A stretch of 64,000 nucleotides of DNA from Oreocharis arfaki (Eukaryota > Chordata > Aves > Passeriformes > Paramythiidae): positions 53,390 through 117,389 of the forward strand of contig VZRR01003271.1 of the NCBI GenBank assembly GCA_013398015.1. The letters are read 5' to 3'. The position numbers and the translations under genes were made by a program. The notes under the pieces are model-generated. The model made no database searches. It saw nothing but the letters and a program-made list of their open reading frames with translations, and was not told the DNA's origin. This document shows positions 27,101 through 37,155 of this stretch, one piece after another (position 1 is the first letter of the stretch; the number at the start of each line of letters is the position of its first letter).

Positions 27101-30100
27101 GGTCTCTAAAACAATTTGCTGGCAGCTCAGGCTGGAGTATTTGAGGTTTTCCAGGGCTCTTTTGCTGTGTCACTCTTCCCTTTAATGTTCCTGCTCGAAG
27201 GTTGTTGTTCTTTCTCCATCAAAGTGCGTTAAAGCGCCGGTAAGAGTGTCTGCTCCAAGGACAAGGTGTAGAAGGCAGCAGCCCAGGGAGAACAAGAGAT
27301 ACTGCAGAGCAGCTTTGTTTTGGTGTAATCTGTCTTATCTGCTTGTGATGCAAAGGCAGGGCAGTTTTCACAAGACTTGGAGGCTGCGTGGTGACATGTT
27401 TTCTGTCCTTTTATGAAATCCACCACGTTATTTTGATTAGAGCGCTAACGTAACTCCTGGCAGCCTCAAATCTCACTGCTAGCAGCTACTTCCCTCCAAA
27501 GCCTGGTGTGGTGCTAACAAGCAGAGAGATCTTGTGCGTCCTGTTTACATGGAGCTGGGAAGACAGCGTGTTCCGTGGGAGGTGCCAAGGTAGTGCTGCA
27601 GTCAGATATAAGGTGAAAAAACTCTGTGTGTGCAGCAGGCTGTGGTGGGGCGTGGTAATTTGTGTTTAGTGGTGTTCAGGAACTCCAGCTGCAGTACTGG
27701 CATGGTGATGTTCTTTTATATCTGAATATGTATCTTTTACATCTATGCATGCGTAGCATGTTTGTGTTTGTATGTATTTATGTTTTTTATATATATCTAT
27801 TCTCTCTCATGGGAAAGTCCATGTCCCCATCGTCTGTGCTTGTGATCTTCTCACGTAGCTCTCTGTTGTTCAGTTTTTAGGTGGCAGAGACACGGTGGAG
27901 CTGTGTGTGGGGCAGGCAGAGCTGATGGGGGAGCCTGGGGTGTAGCCCAGGATGGACTGGCTGTGACGAGGTGCCTTAAGCCGGAGAGGTCGTTACCATG
28001 AAGAGTTCCTGCAGAGCTGGCCTCCACAGGGAACCGCTGAACTCCACATCCTCCACCTTCCATCAGGTCAAACGGTATGAACAGACCTGCTGCTCTGCCT
28101 GCAGCTGGGTATTCAGCACTGATTTTAGCCTTCCCCTCGTCCTCTCCCGTTGTCTTGCGCTGTCACTCGAATGTCTGCTCTGAATTCTGACTTTGGGGTG
28201 GTGTTTAAGGGAAACGTTGTAATGGCTTAAGGGCAGAAATGTTCTTTGACGTTTTTATTTGATAATGACAACTGCAGATTCCCTACAGCTGGTAGTGTGC
28301 TTGGAGAAATCCTTGGGTTTTCTAGCAACAGCTGTAAATTAGTTTGGGAAACATGACTTTGAAGTATAACTTAATTGGCGAAAGGCTCCTCAGAGTAGGC
28401 TTTAAAACGTGCAGGCAGCTTAAAGCAAGTGGAAATGCTGGCAGTCATTGTTGCGGTTTGTCTTACTATGGACTAAGTAATTAGATTAGTTTAAGCTCAG
28501 ATTTTGCATTGCTCACTCTCCTGTGTCTCTTATTAAGGAGAAATGCACGATTGATTTCAAACACTCGTGCTTATGTGACAATTAAGTGAACGCCTCTCAC
28601 TGTGTCTCCTTATAGGAACACCGTGCAGAACATCTTGTCCTCATGCAAATGCAAGGACATGCCAGTTTGTTGGAGTTCAAGCTACTTCAAAATACATGTG
28701 TATTTTTTTTTTTTTAAATTCTTTTTCTGAAACCAAGGCTCTTAAACTTCCTCAGTCTGGAGGAAGAGCGCCAGCTTCTTGGTTTCCAAAGGCTGTGTGG
28801 GTTTAAAGCAAACTTTTAACCTTTGTTCTTTGTGGTTGTGTAGACAGCACATGCTTGCTATGTTAGTCTCATGGTAATTTAGTGCTGGAAAAGACTTCCT
28901 GGGTCACCCAGCTCCTTGCTTTCCCATGCAGGATCTCATAATCTCTTTTGTGAACTTAGTCCAGCCTAAAAACATTTACATCTTTTCTTGCATCTTTTCT
29001 TCTCTCCTCCTGTAGATTAAGGCATTACTGAAGATGACAGATCTTGCTGTGCAATTAGGAACCTTCTTTTCATTCCCAAGCTGAACATTCATGACAGTTT
29101 ATAGACTCATTTGAGTTTCTGTTCCTTTATTTTCCTTCTGCCTAAGGACCGCTGCTTATTTTTGGTGGTTTACCTCTTCTTCTGCATTCTGTAAAATGGG
29201 GTTGTAACCCTCACCTGTGGTTTTGCTGTGCTAAGTGACCCCAAGTGTTCTCCAGTAGCTTCTTGAGTAGCAATTGCTGTTGTTCTCAGTGTGATGCCCC
29301 TCACAGAATATTCTCAGTCCTGGCTAGAAGTGTGTGCTGTGCTCTGGAGCTGGTCTGCCTGGAGGGTTTTTGGCCTCTGTCACAGCATCACCTCCACTTC
29401 TCTATTTCATGGATGTCTCTGTGGTGGCCAGTTCACCTCAGTTACTTCCAGAATTTATTGGTGTTCCTCTTGCTGGTGCATCACTGCATTTCGAAACCCT
29501 CCTCAGTTTCTGTTACTTGGAGCTTTGTGCCTCTGCCTTGTGCCTCTGCTCTGTTTTGGAGCTGCCTCTATTTCTGTGGGTGCAGAATTAGTGCTGAGGT
29601 CATTCCTAACAAAATCAGATGTTCCCAGGGCTGATTCTTGAGGCATGTCTTTGGTTTCTAGGCTGGTATTTTCTTATTCAGCATCACCTGGGGCTGTCTG
29701 CTGCTAAGCCAGCTCCTTTGTCTGTTTTCCCATTCCTCTGCCAATCTGTCTTAACCAGTAAATCTCTTTGTGCTCTCTGAAGTCCATGTGAGTAAGATAT
29801 AGTAGATTGGTTTAAAAAGATGGCTTTTTTTGAGAACCTTGAGGTTAGTCTGGCATATTGAACTATTCCCTCTTCCCCCTTTTTCTCTGTGTCACATTAA
29901 TCCTCTTTGCTTGCAAAGCACCTTCATACTGGAGTCAGAATACGAGCCCTGGAGAGGCTGCAATCATTCTCCTTCTCTTTCTCCCCTGCAGTGCCCCCTC
30001 CAATGTGCCACATGTTTATTACCTCCTATTGTTGCCTTTCAAGAGGTTTATAAATCCTGTTTCTTGGCCTGCAGTGCGTGAGCCTATCTGGTTTGGATTC

Positions 30101-30923
30101 TAAAACTGGGATGAGCCAATCCTCACGATTTTTATGAAGCTCTCTAATCCTTCCCTTGCCAATGCTCTTGTTCAGATTAACGCCTGGGCTTTTGCCCTCA
30201 TCATCACCCTTACCTCCCCTCTTTAAAAATGGTGCAAAGTCAAATGTGGTATTTTGTGTTGTGCTCTTGATCTCTGCCCTGCCCTTGCTTGCAGCCCTGT
30301 TTCTCTTTTTTCTCACAAACTGAAGAAACCTTTCACTTTTTCTTTGTCATTAAATGTCTTTGCAGTGACTTAAGGCTGCGCCAGTTCTCATGTTTATTCC
30401 TGGACTTTTTGATCTCTAAGATAGAAGTTTCCAAGTGATGTGACCTGAAACTTGTGTCTGCATCTGGTATCCTTCATGAAGGAGGATCACATCCTCCAAG
30501 CAAAGTTGGAGTTTCTTTGGATCTTATTTGGGATGTGTTCTTAATAATGAAAACACCTTTTGGTTCCTGGAGAATGCTGTGTGCAGTGAAGTCCTCCACA
30601 CCCCAGCTGACTTTGTGAACCAGTTTCTTTCAGTCTTGAGTTTCAAAAGAGCAACCTGGTAACTTGCCTTCAGCTCTACTTTTGCTTATCTTTTCTTTTG
30701 AATGCTGAGTCTGTTACTGATCGTGTGGTCCAAGGTTAATTTCTGCAACCTTTCACGTGTTCTCATTAGGTATGCACAAAAGTGAAGGCTATAAATAGCA
30801 TCACTCTGTGTTCGTTCATTAACAGAAGGAATTTGTTGCACTGTGATATGGAGAGAGGTCTCGGTCCTCTTGCACTTCATAAATCAGAAAACAAATTAAT
30901 AAAGGTAAAACATTTCCAGGACG
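21111..30923 (+). other. FBXO34 intron 1, central part
   Basis: Nearly 10 kb with no gene I can support. The segment 28870-28975 ('GTGCTGGAAAAGACTTCC', 'GGTCACCCAGCTCC') may be an old antisense CR1 tail. 29240-30320 has several overlapping open frames (up to 129 codons) on both strands, with no recognisable domain. I treat them as chance. Confidence 0.5.
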
Positions 30924-30928
30924 ACACA
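30924..30928. repeat. Target-site duplication ACACA, left copy
   Basis: ACACA immediately before the TG that opens the probable LTR at 30929. It matches ACACA at 31600-31604. Confidence 0.5.
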
Positions 30929-31599
30929 TGTCACTTACCTCTGCTGCTCTGGGCAGCTTTCAGCAGTGCAGAGTTCTCTCTCTCTGCCCAATTCTTGGTT
31001 CGGTCGTGGACGGTCAGGACAGACAGTGACGGAGATTTCTATTCTCAGGTTTTAGATCATGATGTTTATTGCAGAAGGTGTGGGAAAAGAGCCCTGCCAG
31101 GAGCTGCCACTTGCGGCTCCAGGCAGGTCGGGGAAGTTAGAGAGCAGGCGAGAGGGGAGAGAGTGTCAGAGTGTGACAGTGAGAGAAGAGGAGAGCAGAG
31201 CAGAACAGAATGCTCTCAAGGGTGATTACAATACATTAAATCATCTTCTGTGTTGAATATTCTAATTTCCATGAACCAATCTAGAATAAGCTACAAATCC
31301 TACAACATTTGCCTACAGCTTATAAGAATCATTACATTAACCTATGGCATTATATTTTAAACTCTAGAAGTTGATCTTCGGACTCTTTGATGAGTTTGCA
31401 GGGTCTTCCTTGAGCTTTGGACCTGTCTACATGTAGAGGGCATTGTTTAAACAAAGGGGGATTACCTATAGCCGGTATACATTGTTTTCTAGTTGTTCAG
31501 TGACTGGAGTTGGGTAACTCAAAGCTTGTTTTCATCTCAATCTCAGCATCTTTTGCCAGGTAATCATATTTGTAAGGTTTTCCTATTCTATCTTCCCCA
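30929..31599 (-). mobile_element. Probable solo LTR of an endogenous retrovirus (671 bp)
   Basis: The interval starts TG and ends CA and is flanked by a 5-bp direct repeat ACACA. Read on the - strand it begins TGGGGAAGATAG, has an AT-rich U3-like part, a CT-rich stretch, a single poly(A) signal AATAAA (31065-31070 on +), then a ~130-base U5-like segment with 'CTGTCTGTCCTGACCGTCC', which I associate with LTRs of songbird endogenous retroviruses. No gag/pol/env-like reading frame flanks it, so it looks like a solo LTR left by recombination. Family assignment is tentative. 5-bp duplications fit several retroviral groups. Confidence 0.68.
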
Positions 31600-31604
31600 A
31601 CACA
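31600..31604. repeat. Target-site duplication ACACA, right copy
   Basis: Direct repeat partner of 30924-30928, directly after the CA end of the LTR. Confidence 0.5.
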
Positions 31605-33423
31605 GCGGAAGCCCTGTAAAACCACCAGTTTCTGTCTTGCTGTTCCTCCATGATTTCCTCCCATCCTGTCCCCCTACAGCCACGTGTGCCATCCCATCAT
31701 CTCCGAGGTCCGCGTTTATGGAGCCAGCTGATAACCTTGAGTTCCAAATCTTTCAGTTTCTTTTGTTCCCTTCTGCTTTGTCATCTCTGTGTCATGTCTG
31801 GTATGGTTGGAGGCAGGGCTTTGAGCTTCCTGAGGCTCAGCAAAGAATTGCTGCTGCATCACTCCCTTCATGGTAAGTGCTTCTATACAAAAGCCTGGCA
31901 AAGCAGTGGCACTTCTTCCTGTACAAAATTTAGAGAGTAGCCAAGGCAACTGTGCTTTACTGAAGGGCGTGTGTGTGTTTAGTGTAAAACGTGTTCAAAA
32001 CATTCATGGGTGGGAGCCTCAAAGTGGAGTGGTCTGTGTTGGGCTTGGGGGTGCATTCTGTCACCTGAAGCCTGTGTGTGCTGGAGGTGATGGGCTTTGT
32101 GTGCTGGATTTTCTGGCTGTGCTGTGTGCAGCTGTATTTGGGGGTTGTCTCCCCCAGAGTCAGGTTATCCAAGCACCTGACTCAGGTGAACAGGCTGGGG
32201 AGGGATCCAGCGTTAGCAGTTTGGTTCTTATGTTGCATTTAGCTCCTCTGCTCTTCTGGGCCAGCTCTGCCCCACATTTTTGGCATTCTTCCACTTCCCC
32301 CAGGCTGGCCACTGGAGCAGAGAGCTCTCCTTCAGCAGCCACATGCCTTCTGTTTGCCTTCAAATCCTGCTCTAATCCTCGCTGGCTCTCCCTTTGCTGC
32401 AAGAGGCGTTTTGGAGGTGTTGGGAGGTGGGTCAGGAGCAGTTGCTGCTCCAAGGGGAGTGGGTTTTCAGGAAATCAGATGCTTCCACTGCTGCCAGAGC
32501 TGAACCCACCCCTGCTCTGGAGCATGGTGCTTCCCAGCCCTCCTTTCTCTGAGCTTGGACCCTTGCCATGCTCCAGAACAAGCTCCATGAGTAGCAGAGC
32601 GCCTTCCATCCCGGGACTTTCCCGCCCCGGCAGAATCCATGGAATGCCTTTGAAGCTGCTCTCTGTGTGCTTTGCCTTGCCCTGGCAGTGCAAAGGGGAT
32701 GGAAATGGTACTGGAGATGGAGCCCAAAGGACCCACCAAGCCCTTCCAGAAATAACAAGTGGTTGACCGTGGTTAACTCCCACTCAGTGCTCAGTCCTTG
32801 CTAATTGTCAGTGTCCTTTATGGAGCAGGAGAGCTCTATGGACAGAGAACTGGGATACCAGGGGAGAGAAATGCTTTGCCAGAGGTGTGGGCTTTTTATT
32901 GTTGTTGATTTTTTTTTTTTTTTTGGCCTCTACCTCATGTTAGTACATCCTGAGGGGTTTTTCAGAGTTGTAGTTGGCACTGGGTGTGCAGTCAGCAACG
33001 TGAGGAGCTTTTGTCGACTGGAGTTGGTGTTTACAAGGAGAAATCCATAGGAAACTTGGGGGTTTTGATGGAAATTTTCACCCTTGTAAAACCTTCCGGT
33101 GCTTTGCCCAGAAAAACTTGCAGTGTGAATATGCTGCTTGTGAAGATTATGCTTTGTTGTTGTTGTTGTTCTTGCTGTCCAGAGGAAATCTTTTGGCTTC
33201 ACGGGGCATCATCAGAGTCCCTGGCCCTGGGAGCTGCAAGGGGAATTAAGGCTCTCTGTGGACCTTACTAAGGAGTTGTGAAAAACTGAATCTTTTCTAA
33301 CAGTTTTTCCTCCAACTTTGGAGTTTCCACTACAGCAGATATATTATTGTTTTAGGCTGCTGTGATTTAGAACATGCATAAATACAGAAGGATGCTGGAA
33401 GATTCCGGCCAGCTTGGCAAGGA
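31605..33423 (+). other. FBXO34 intron 1, GC-rich stretch without a supported gene
   Basis: A 298-codon frame is open on + from 31870 to 32766, but three frames on the opposite strand are also open here. The translation is Ser/Pro/Leu/Cys-rich with no domain. I read this as stop-poor GC-rich non-coding DNA. A (GTT)n run lies near 33155. Confidence 0.5.
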
Positions 33424-33566
33424 GAATCATGGAATGATTTGGGTTGGAAAAGACCTCAAAAGCCATCTCATTCCAACCCATTGCCATGGGCAGGGACACC
33501 TCCCACTAGACCAGGTTCTTTTAAGCCCCATCCAGCCTGGTTTTGGACACTTTCAGGAATGGGGAG
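33424..33566 (-). mobile_element. CR1 LINE 3' fragment
   Basis: Antisense CR1 tail: 'AATCATGGAATGATTTGGG', 'CATCTCATTCCAACCC', 'GCCATGGGCAGGGACACC' and 'AAGCCCCATCCAGCCTGG'. Confidence 0.93.
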
Positions 33567-36511
33567 TCCACCAGTGGCTTATGGCTCTTCCCTTGGGTGG
33601 GGAGAGGAGGGGTGGGTGAGTGTCTGAGCTCGTATAAAGGAATATATTTCTGTATCAACAACGTGTAGTAACCAGCTTGATAAAACTACAGTGGAAACAA
33701 GCTGTAGTTACGACTTATAAAAACAGCAGTGTCATTCCAGCAGTGCAAGTATCCTGTTTTTCAGACATGGCTGATTAGAAATAGAAAAACTGGCCCCCTT
33801 TATTTCATCAGCTTAAGGATGGAATAACAGTATAAAGGCAGCACTGCTCGTTGTTTCAGTGCTGATCATTCCTGGCAGAATTCTCTCTTATCAGCAGTTT
33901 AAAACCGCACATTTGGGGTTGAAAACCTTTTATGTTTGCTCCCGTGGACTTCTGAAGAGTCGTTGTCTCTAAAGATAAAATTAGAGAGCTTGATAACTTA
34001 AAGGGTGGAGGAAAGCAAACAGAATTATTCTGGAATGAAGTGTCATAGGAAATATGTGACTTCACCTTTTAACAACTATTTTTGGTGGTTTTAAATATTT
34101 AAAAGCTTACCTGCAGCTGCCACAGCGCTCTGCTTGCCAGCACTGAGAAACAGGGGAGTCTGTGGGTGGGGACTGGGCTCTGGTTCATCTTCAAAGCAAT
34201 TTCTGCTGGGAAGCCTTGTTCTAATTCTAGGAGCTAGGGATGAAATGTGCTGCTGACGTGCAGGGAAGAAGCTGTGATTGCCTAAAAGTTCGTTCTCAAT
34301 GTCCACAGCAAAGGGCGTGTGAGGTGGGGGCTCCTTTTTTCCAAGTGATACTTTCAGGTAAGGCCCATTGCTAAGATGACTTTTTAAATGAAAGTTCTCT
34401 TCCCTGCTGCTGGAAAACTCTGGGGCAGGTGGCAGCTGGTCTCATGGAGTTTGCAGTGCTCTTTATAGCTGTCTGAAGTTATTAGATGAAGGTTTTCTTT
34501 AAATCCGGATCCATGAAAACATGTGCAATGAACTGAATGCTGAATTCAAATGAGGCAATTATTCTGGCAGTAAAACTTCTGACTAAGGCATAATTTTGTT
34601 ATGTAAATTATAACTTTTCAGCCTTAAATGGTGTTGTTGGCTGAGCCAGGGACTAACTGAAACACAGGAGGAAATATAACCTTAGACAAGAAATCTGTAA
34701 TAGGTGAGGCAGGACTTTACCCTTTGTCTTTCTCCATGGACCAGAAATAGCTGGGAGCAGCTGAACCAACTCTGCTGGCTGAACATGTCCCCTGAGCCTG
34801 TTGGGGTAACCTGTTTGGTTCTGTTTTTATTCATGTAATACCTGGTTTCACCTTCATTTGCAGCTTCTCTTAATGAAGGGTGTCGAGCCGATTGTCCTGC
34901 TGGATTCCTGAAAACTGCTTGAAGAAAGCCTTCTGAAAACGAGCTCAGCTCATCTTTCAAACACCTTGGCATGAAAACTCATGAATGAAATTTGATCTTC
35001 TGCTCCTGGCTCAGGAGATTTCAGCATGCAAAGTCGTGTTTTAATTGTATTCACCTCTTCTCCCCAGGGTACGGTGGCGAGCAGCCACCGGAGCTTTTCT
35101 CTCTAGCCTGGGAAATGTCCTTCTGGAAGGGAAGGGAAGGCTGCAGGCACTGTTCTCTGCAGCAGTTTGCTGCATTGCTTCACCTGCTGCTCCTTTGGGC
35201 TGGGCTTTGGCCAGGGCACATCGGTGGCCTGACCCTGCTTCGCTGTGAAGTACAACCACAGTGAGGCAGACCCTGTGAAAAATGAGGCCAAAGCAAACTC
35301 CTGCAGTCCTGATTTCCCATTTTTCTCTTTGTGCATCTATTTCAACGCCCCAAAGTTCTATTTTTATGAGATTATTTTAGTTTTTAGCATCCGACTGAGG
35401 AGGCAAACAAAAGTAGCTCAGTTGCGTTTTGCAGAGGAGACTAAATTGGGAGGTGACCCAATTCCAACGAGCTGGAATTGGCATGGGGAGAGAATTAACC
35501 CAGGGGCTGGGTGGGTGTGTCTGCAGCACTGAGATCTCTTACCCACACAGTCTCTAGGTGAGATGCAGGTGGTTTTGGCACTCTCTGGTTGCAAGAGCCA
35601 GGTGATGATCTCCCTAAAACATCCAGAGGGAAGGAACATGACATCTGTCTTTCCAGTGGCTGCTTCCTGGCCTTCAAAGCACTGCTTGGACCAGAGGGGT
35701 GTAGAAAGGTGAACTAAGCCCTTCCTTGTGATGCACCTCCCCAAAATCTCTGTGCCTGCCCTCCCTTCTTGTCATTAAGGCCAGAAGGAGGAACCAAACC
35801 TCCAGGGAGTGCAGTGGTCAAAGCAGCACAGCTGCTCCTAGTCCTGGAGGCTTCCTCTGCTTGGGCAGCATCACTTACAAATTTGTTGGACTTTATAGAC
35901 CAACAAATTGAGGTTTTTTAGTTAAAAGCTGGTTTTAGGCTAGAAACAAATGAAGTTGCTATACTTAAACAGCTCTCTTGGTGTTGGCTCTCAAGGGAAA
36001 CGTGTTCAGTGCCTGAGTGTGTGTGTGTCTGCTCACAATGAACATGGCATTGAACCTGCTGCTCTTCAACTCTCGAGCACAGATCATCCCAAAGAGGAGG
36101 CCTTTGAGTGCAACAACTCAAAGATTACCATGGAAACATAATCTAGAGTTAGTTCTGTAATGTGCTTGTGTGATACTCCTGGGAGAAGAGCCTGGAATGT
36201 CCTGGTGGCTGCATCCTGTGTGGCAGTGCCCCAGGCTCTGCCGTTCCTGAGCTTTGAATGGGAGATGGCTGTGGAGGTGTGGCAGAGCTTGGGGCTGCTG
36301 CAGGAGGGCTGCTGCTGCAGTGTCAGCAGCATCCAAGGGGTCTTTCACAGCTCTGGAATTCCTGACTGTAAAATCCCATCCTTGAGAGTGGGTGTTCTCA
36401 GCTGGATGTTACGCTGCTGTCACTTTTGGGGGGGTGTCTGTTGTGTAACATAAGGACCCTTAAGGGAAAGTCACTGAACTCACCGTTCTCCATATGCTAA
36501 AGGGAAGGTTT
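33567..36511 (+). other. FBXO34 intron 1, 3' part
   Basis: About 3 kb with no recognised element. There is a 10-bp inverted repeat (AATTTGTTGG / CCAACAAATT) at about 35881-35910. Short frames near 35000-35700 lack any signature. Confidence 0.5.
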
Positions 36512-36676
36512 CATTGCCCAGAGAAGCTGTGGTTGCTCCATCTCTGGAAGTGTCCAAGGATGGGCTGGATGGGACTTGGAGCAACCTGGCATAGTGGAAG
36601 GTGTCTCTGCCCATGGAAGGAAGTGGAACAAAATGAACTTTAAGGTCTCTTCCAGCCCAAACCACTCTGTGATTTT
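36512..36676 (+). mobile_element. CR1 LINE 3' fragment near the FBXO34 acceptor
   Basis: Sense CR1 tail: 'GCCCAGAGAAGCTGTGG', 'TGGAAGTGTCCAAGG', 'CTTGGAGCAACCTGG', 'TTTAAGGTCTCTTCCAGCCC' and 'AACCACTCTGTGATT'. It ends about 470 bases before the coding exon. Confidence 0.92.
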
Positions 36677-37114
36677 GGGTGATACTAGGAGATTAGATAT
36701 CCCCTGGGATCTCTGATTAATATAATTAGTCTTGCTTGTTTCCCTTTTGAGCTTTAACCACACTTTATCTACTGAAAAGAGTGTGTGTGGTAGCTGATGT
36801 CCAGATAAACCCTGTGACCTATGTGTGCCTTACAACCGGTTAAGGAAGGAACAGGCAGAAGGATGGCTCTAGCTCAAGAATGAGCCACTAGCTATGTTTT
36901 CACAACTGATACAACTTAAACTTTAGAATTTCTCCTTGCAACTGCCTGGAAACAGATTTCTCTAATGGGAAGTTCTTTCCTACTGCAGAAGTTCTCCAAG
37001 GGTGGATATTGCAGCCTTGGTGGCTCTTTTTCTTTCTCTTGTGGTTCCTCTTGAGGTGTGGGCTGGTGCCTGCTCTGGGCCACCTTCTCTCATTCCACAC
37101 AGGCATATTTTGCA

Positions 37115-37145
37115 ACTACAGCTTCTTCCCTCTTTGTTTTTCCAG
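37115..37145 (+). promoter_or_regulatory. FBXO34: Splice acceptor of the FBXO34 coding exon
   Basis: The pyrimidine-rich run 'CTTCTTCCCTCTTTGTTTTT' leads into CCAG at 37142-37145. The exon starts at 37146, ten bases before the start codon. This site decides the start: the in-frame ATG at 37009 lies in the intron. Confidence 0.85.
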
Positions 37146-37155
37146 GGTTTCTGGT

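Noticed and set aside
31870..32766. 298-codon frame on +
   Set aside because: Several opposite-strand frames are open across the same GC-rich stretch, composition is low-information, and no domain or splice sites are recognised.
35881..35910. 10-bp inverted repeat with 10-base loop
   Set aside because: Stems this short with free loop length are expected several times per window by chance.
37009..37155. In-frame extension of FBXO34 by 49 residues with a signal-peptide-like start (MQPWWLFFFLLWF)
   Set aside because: It lies in the intron: it translates the pyrimidine tract of the acceptor ending at 37145. The conserved protein starts at the Met at 37156, giving the family length of 711.
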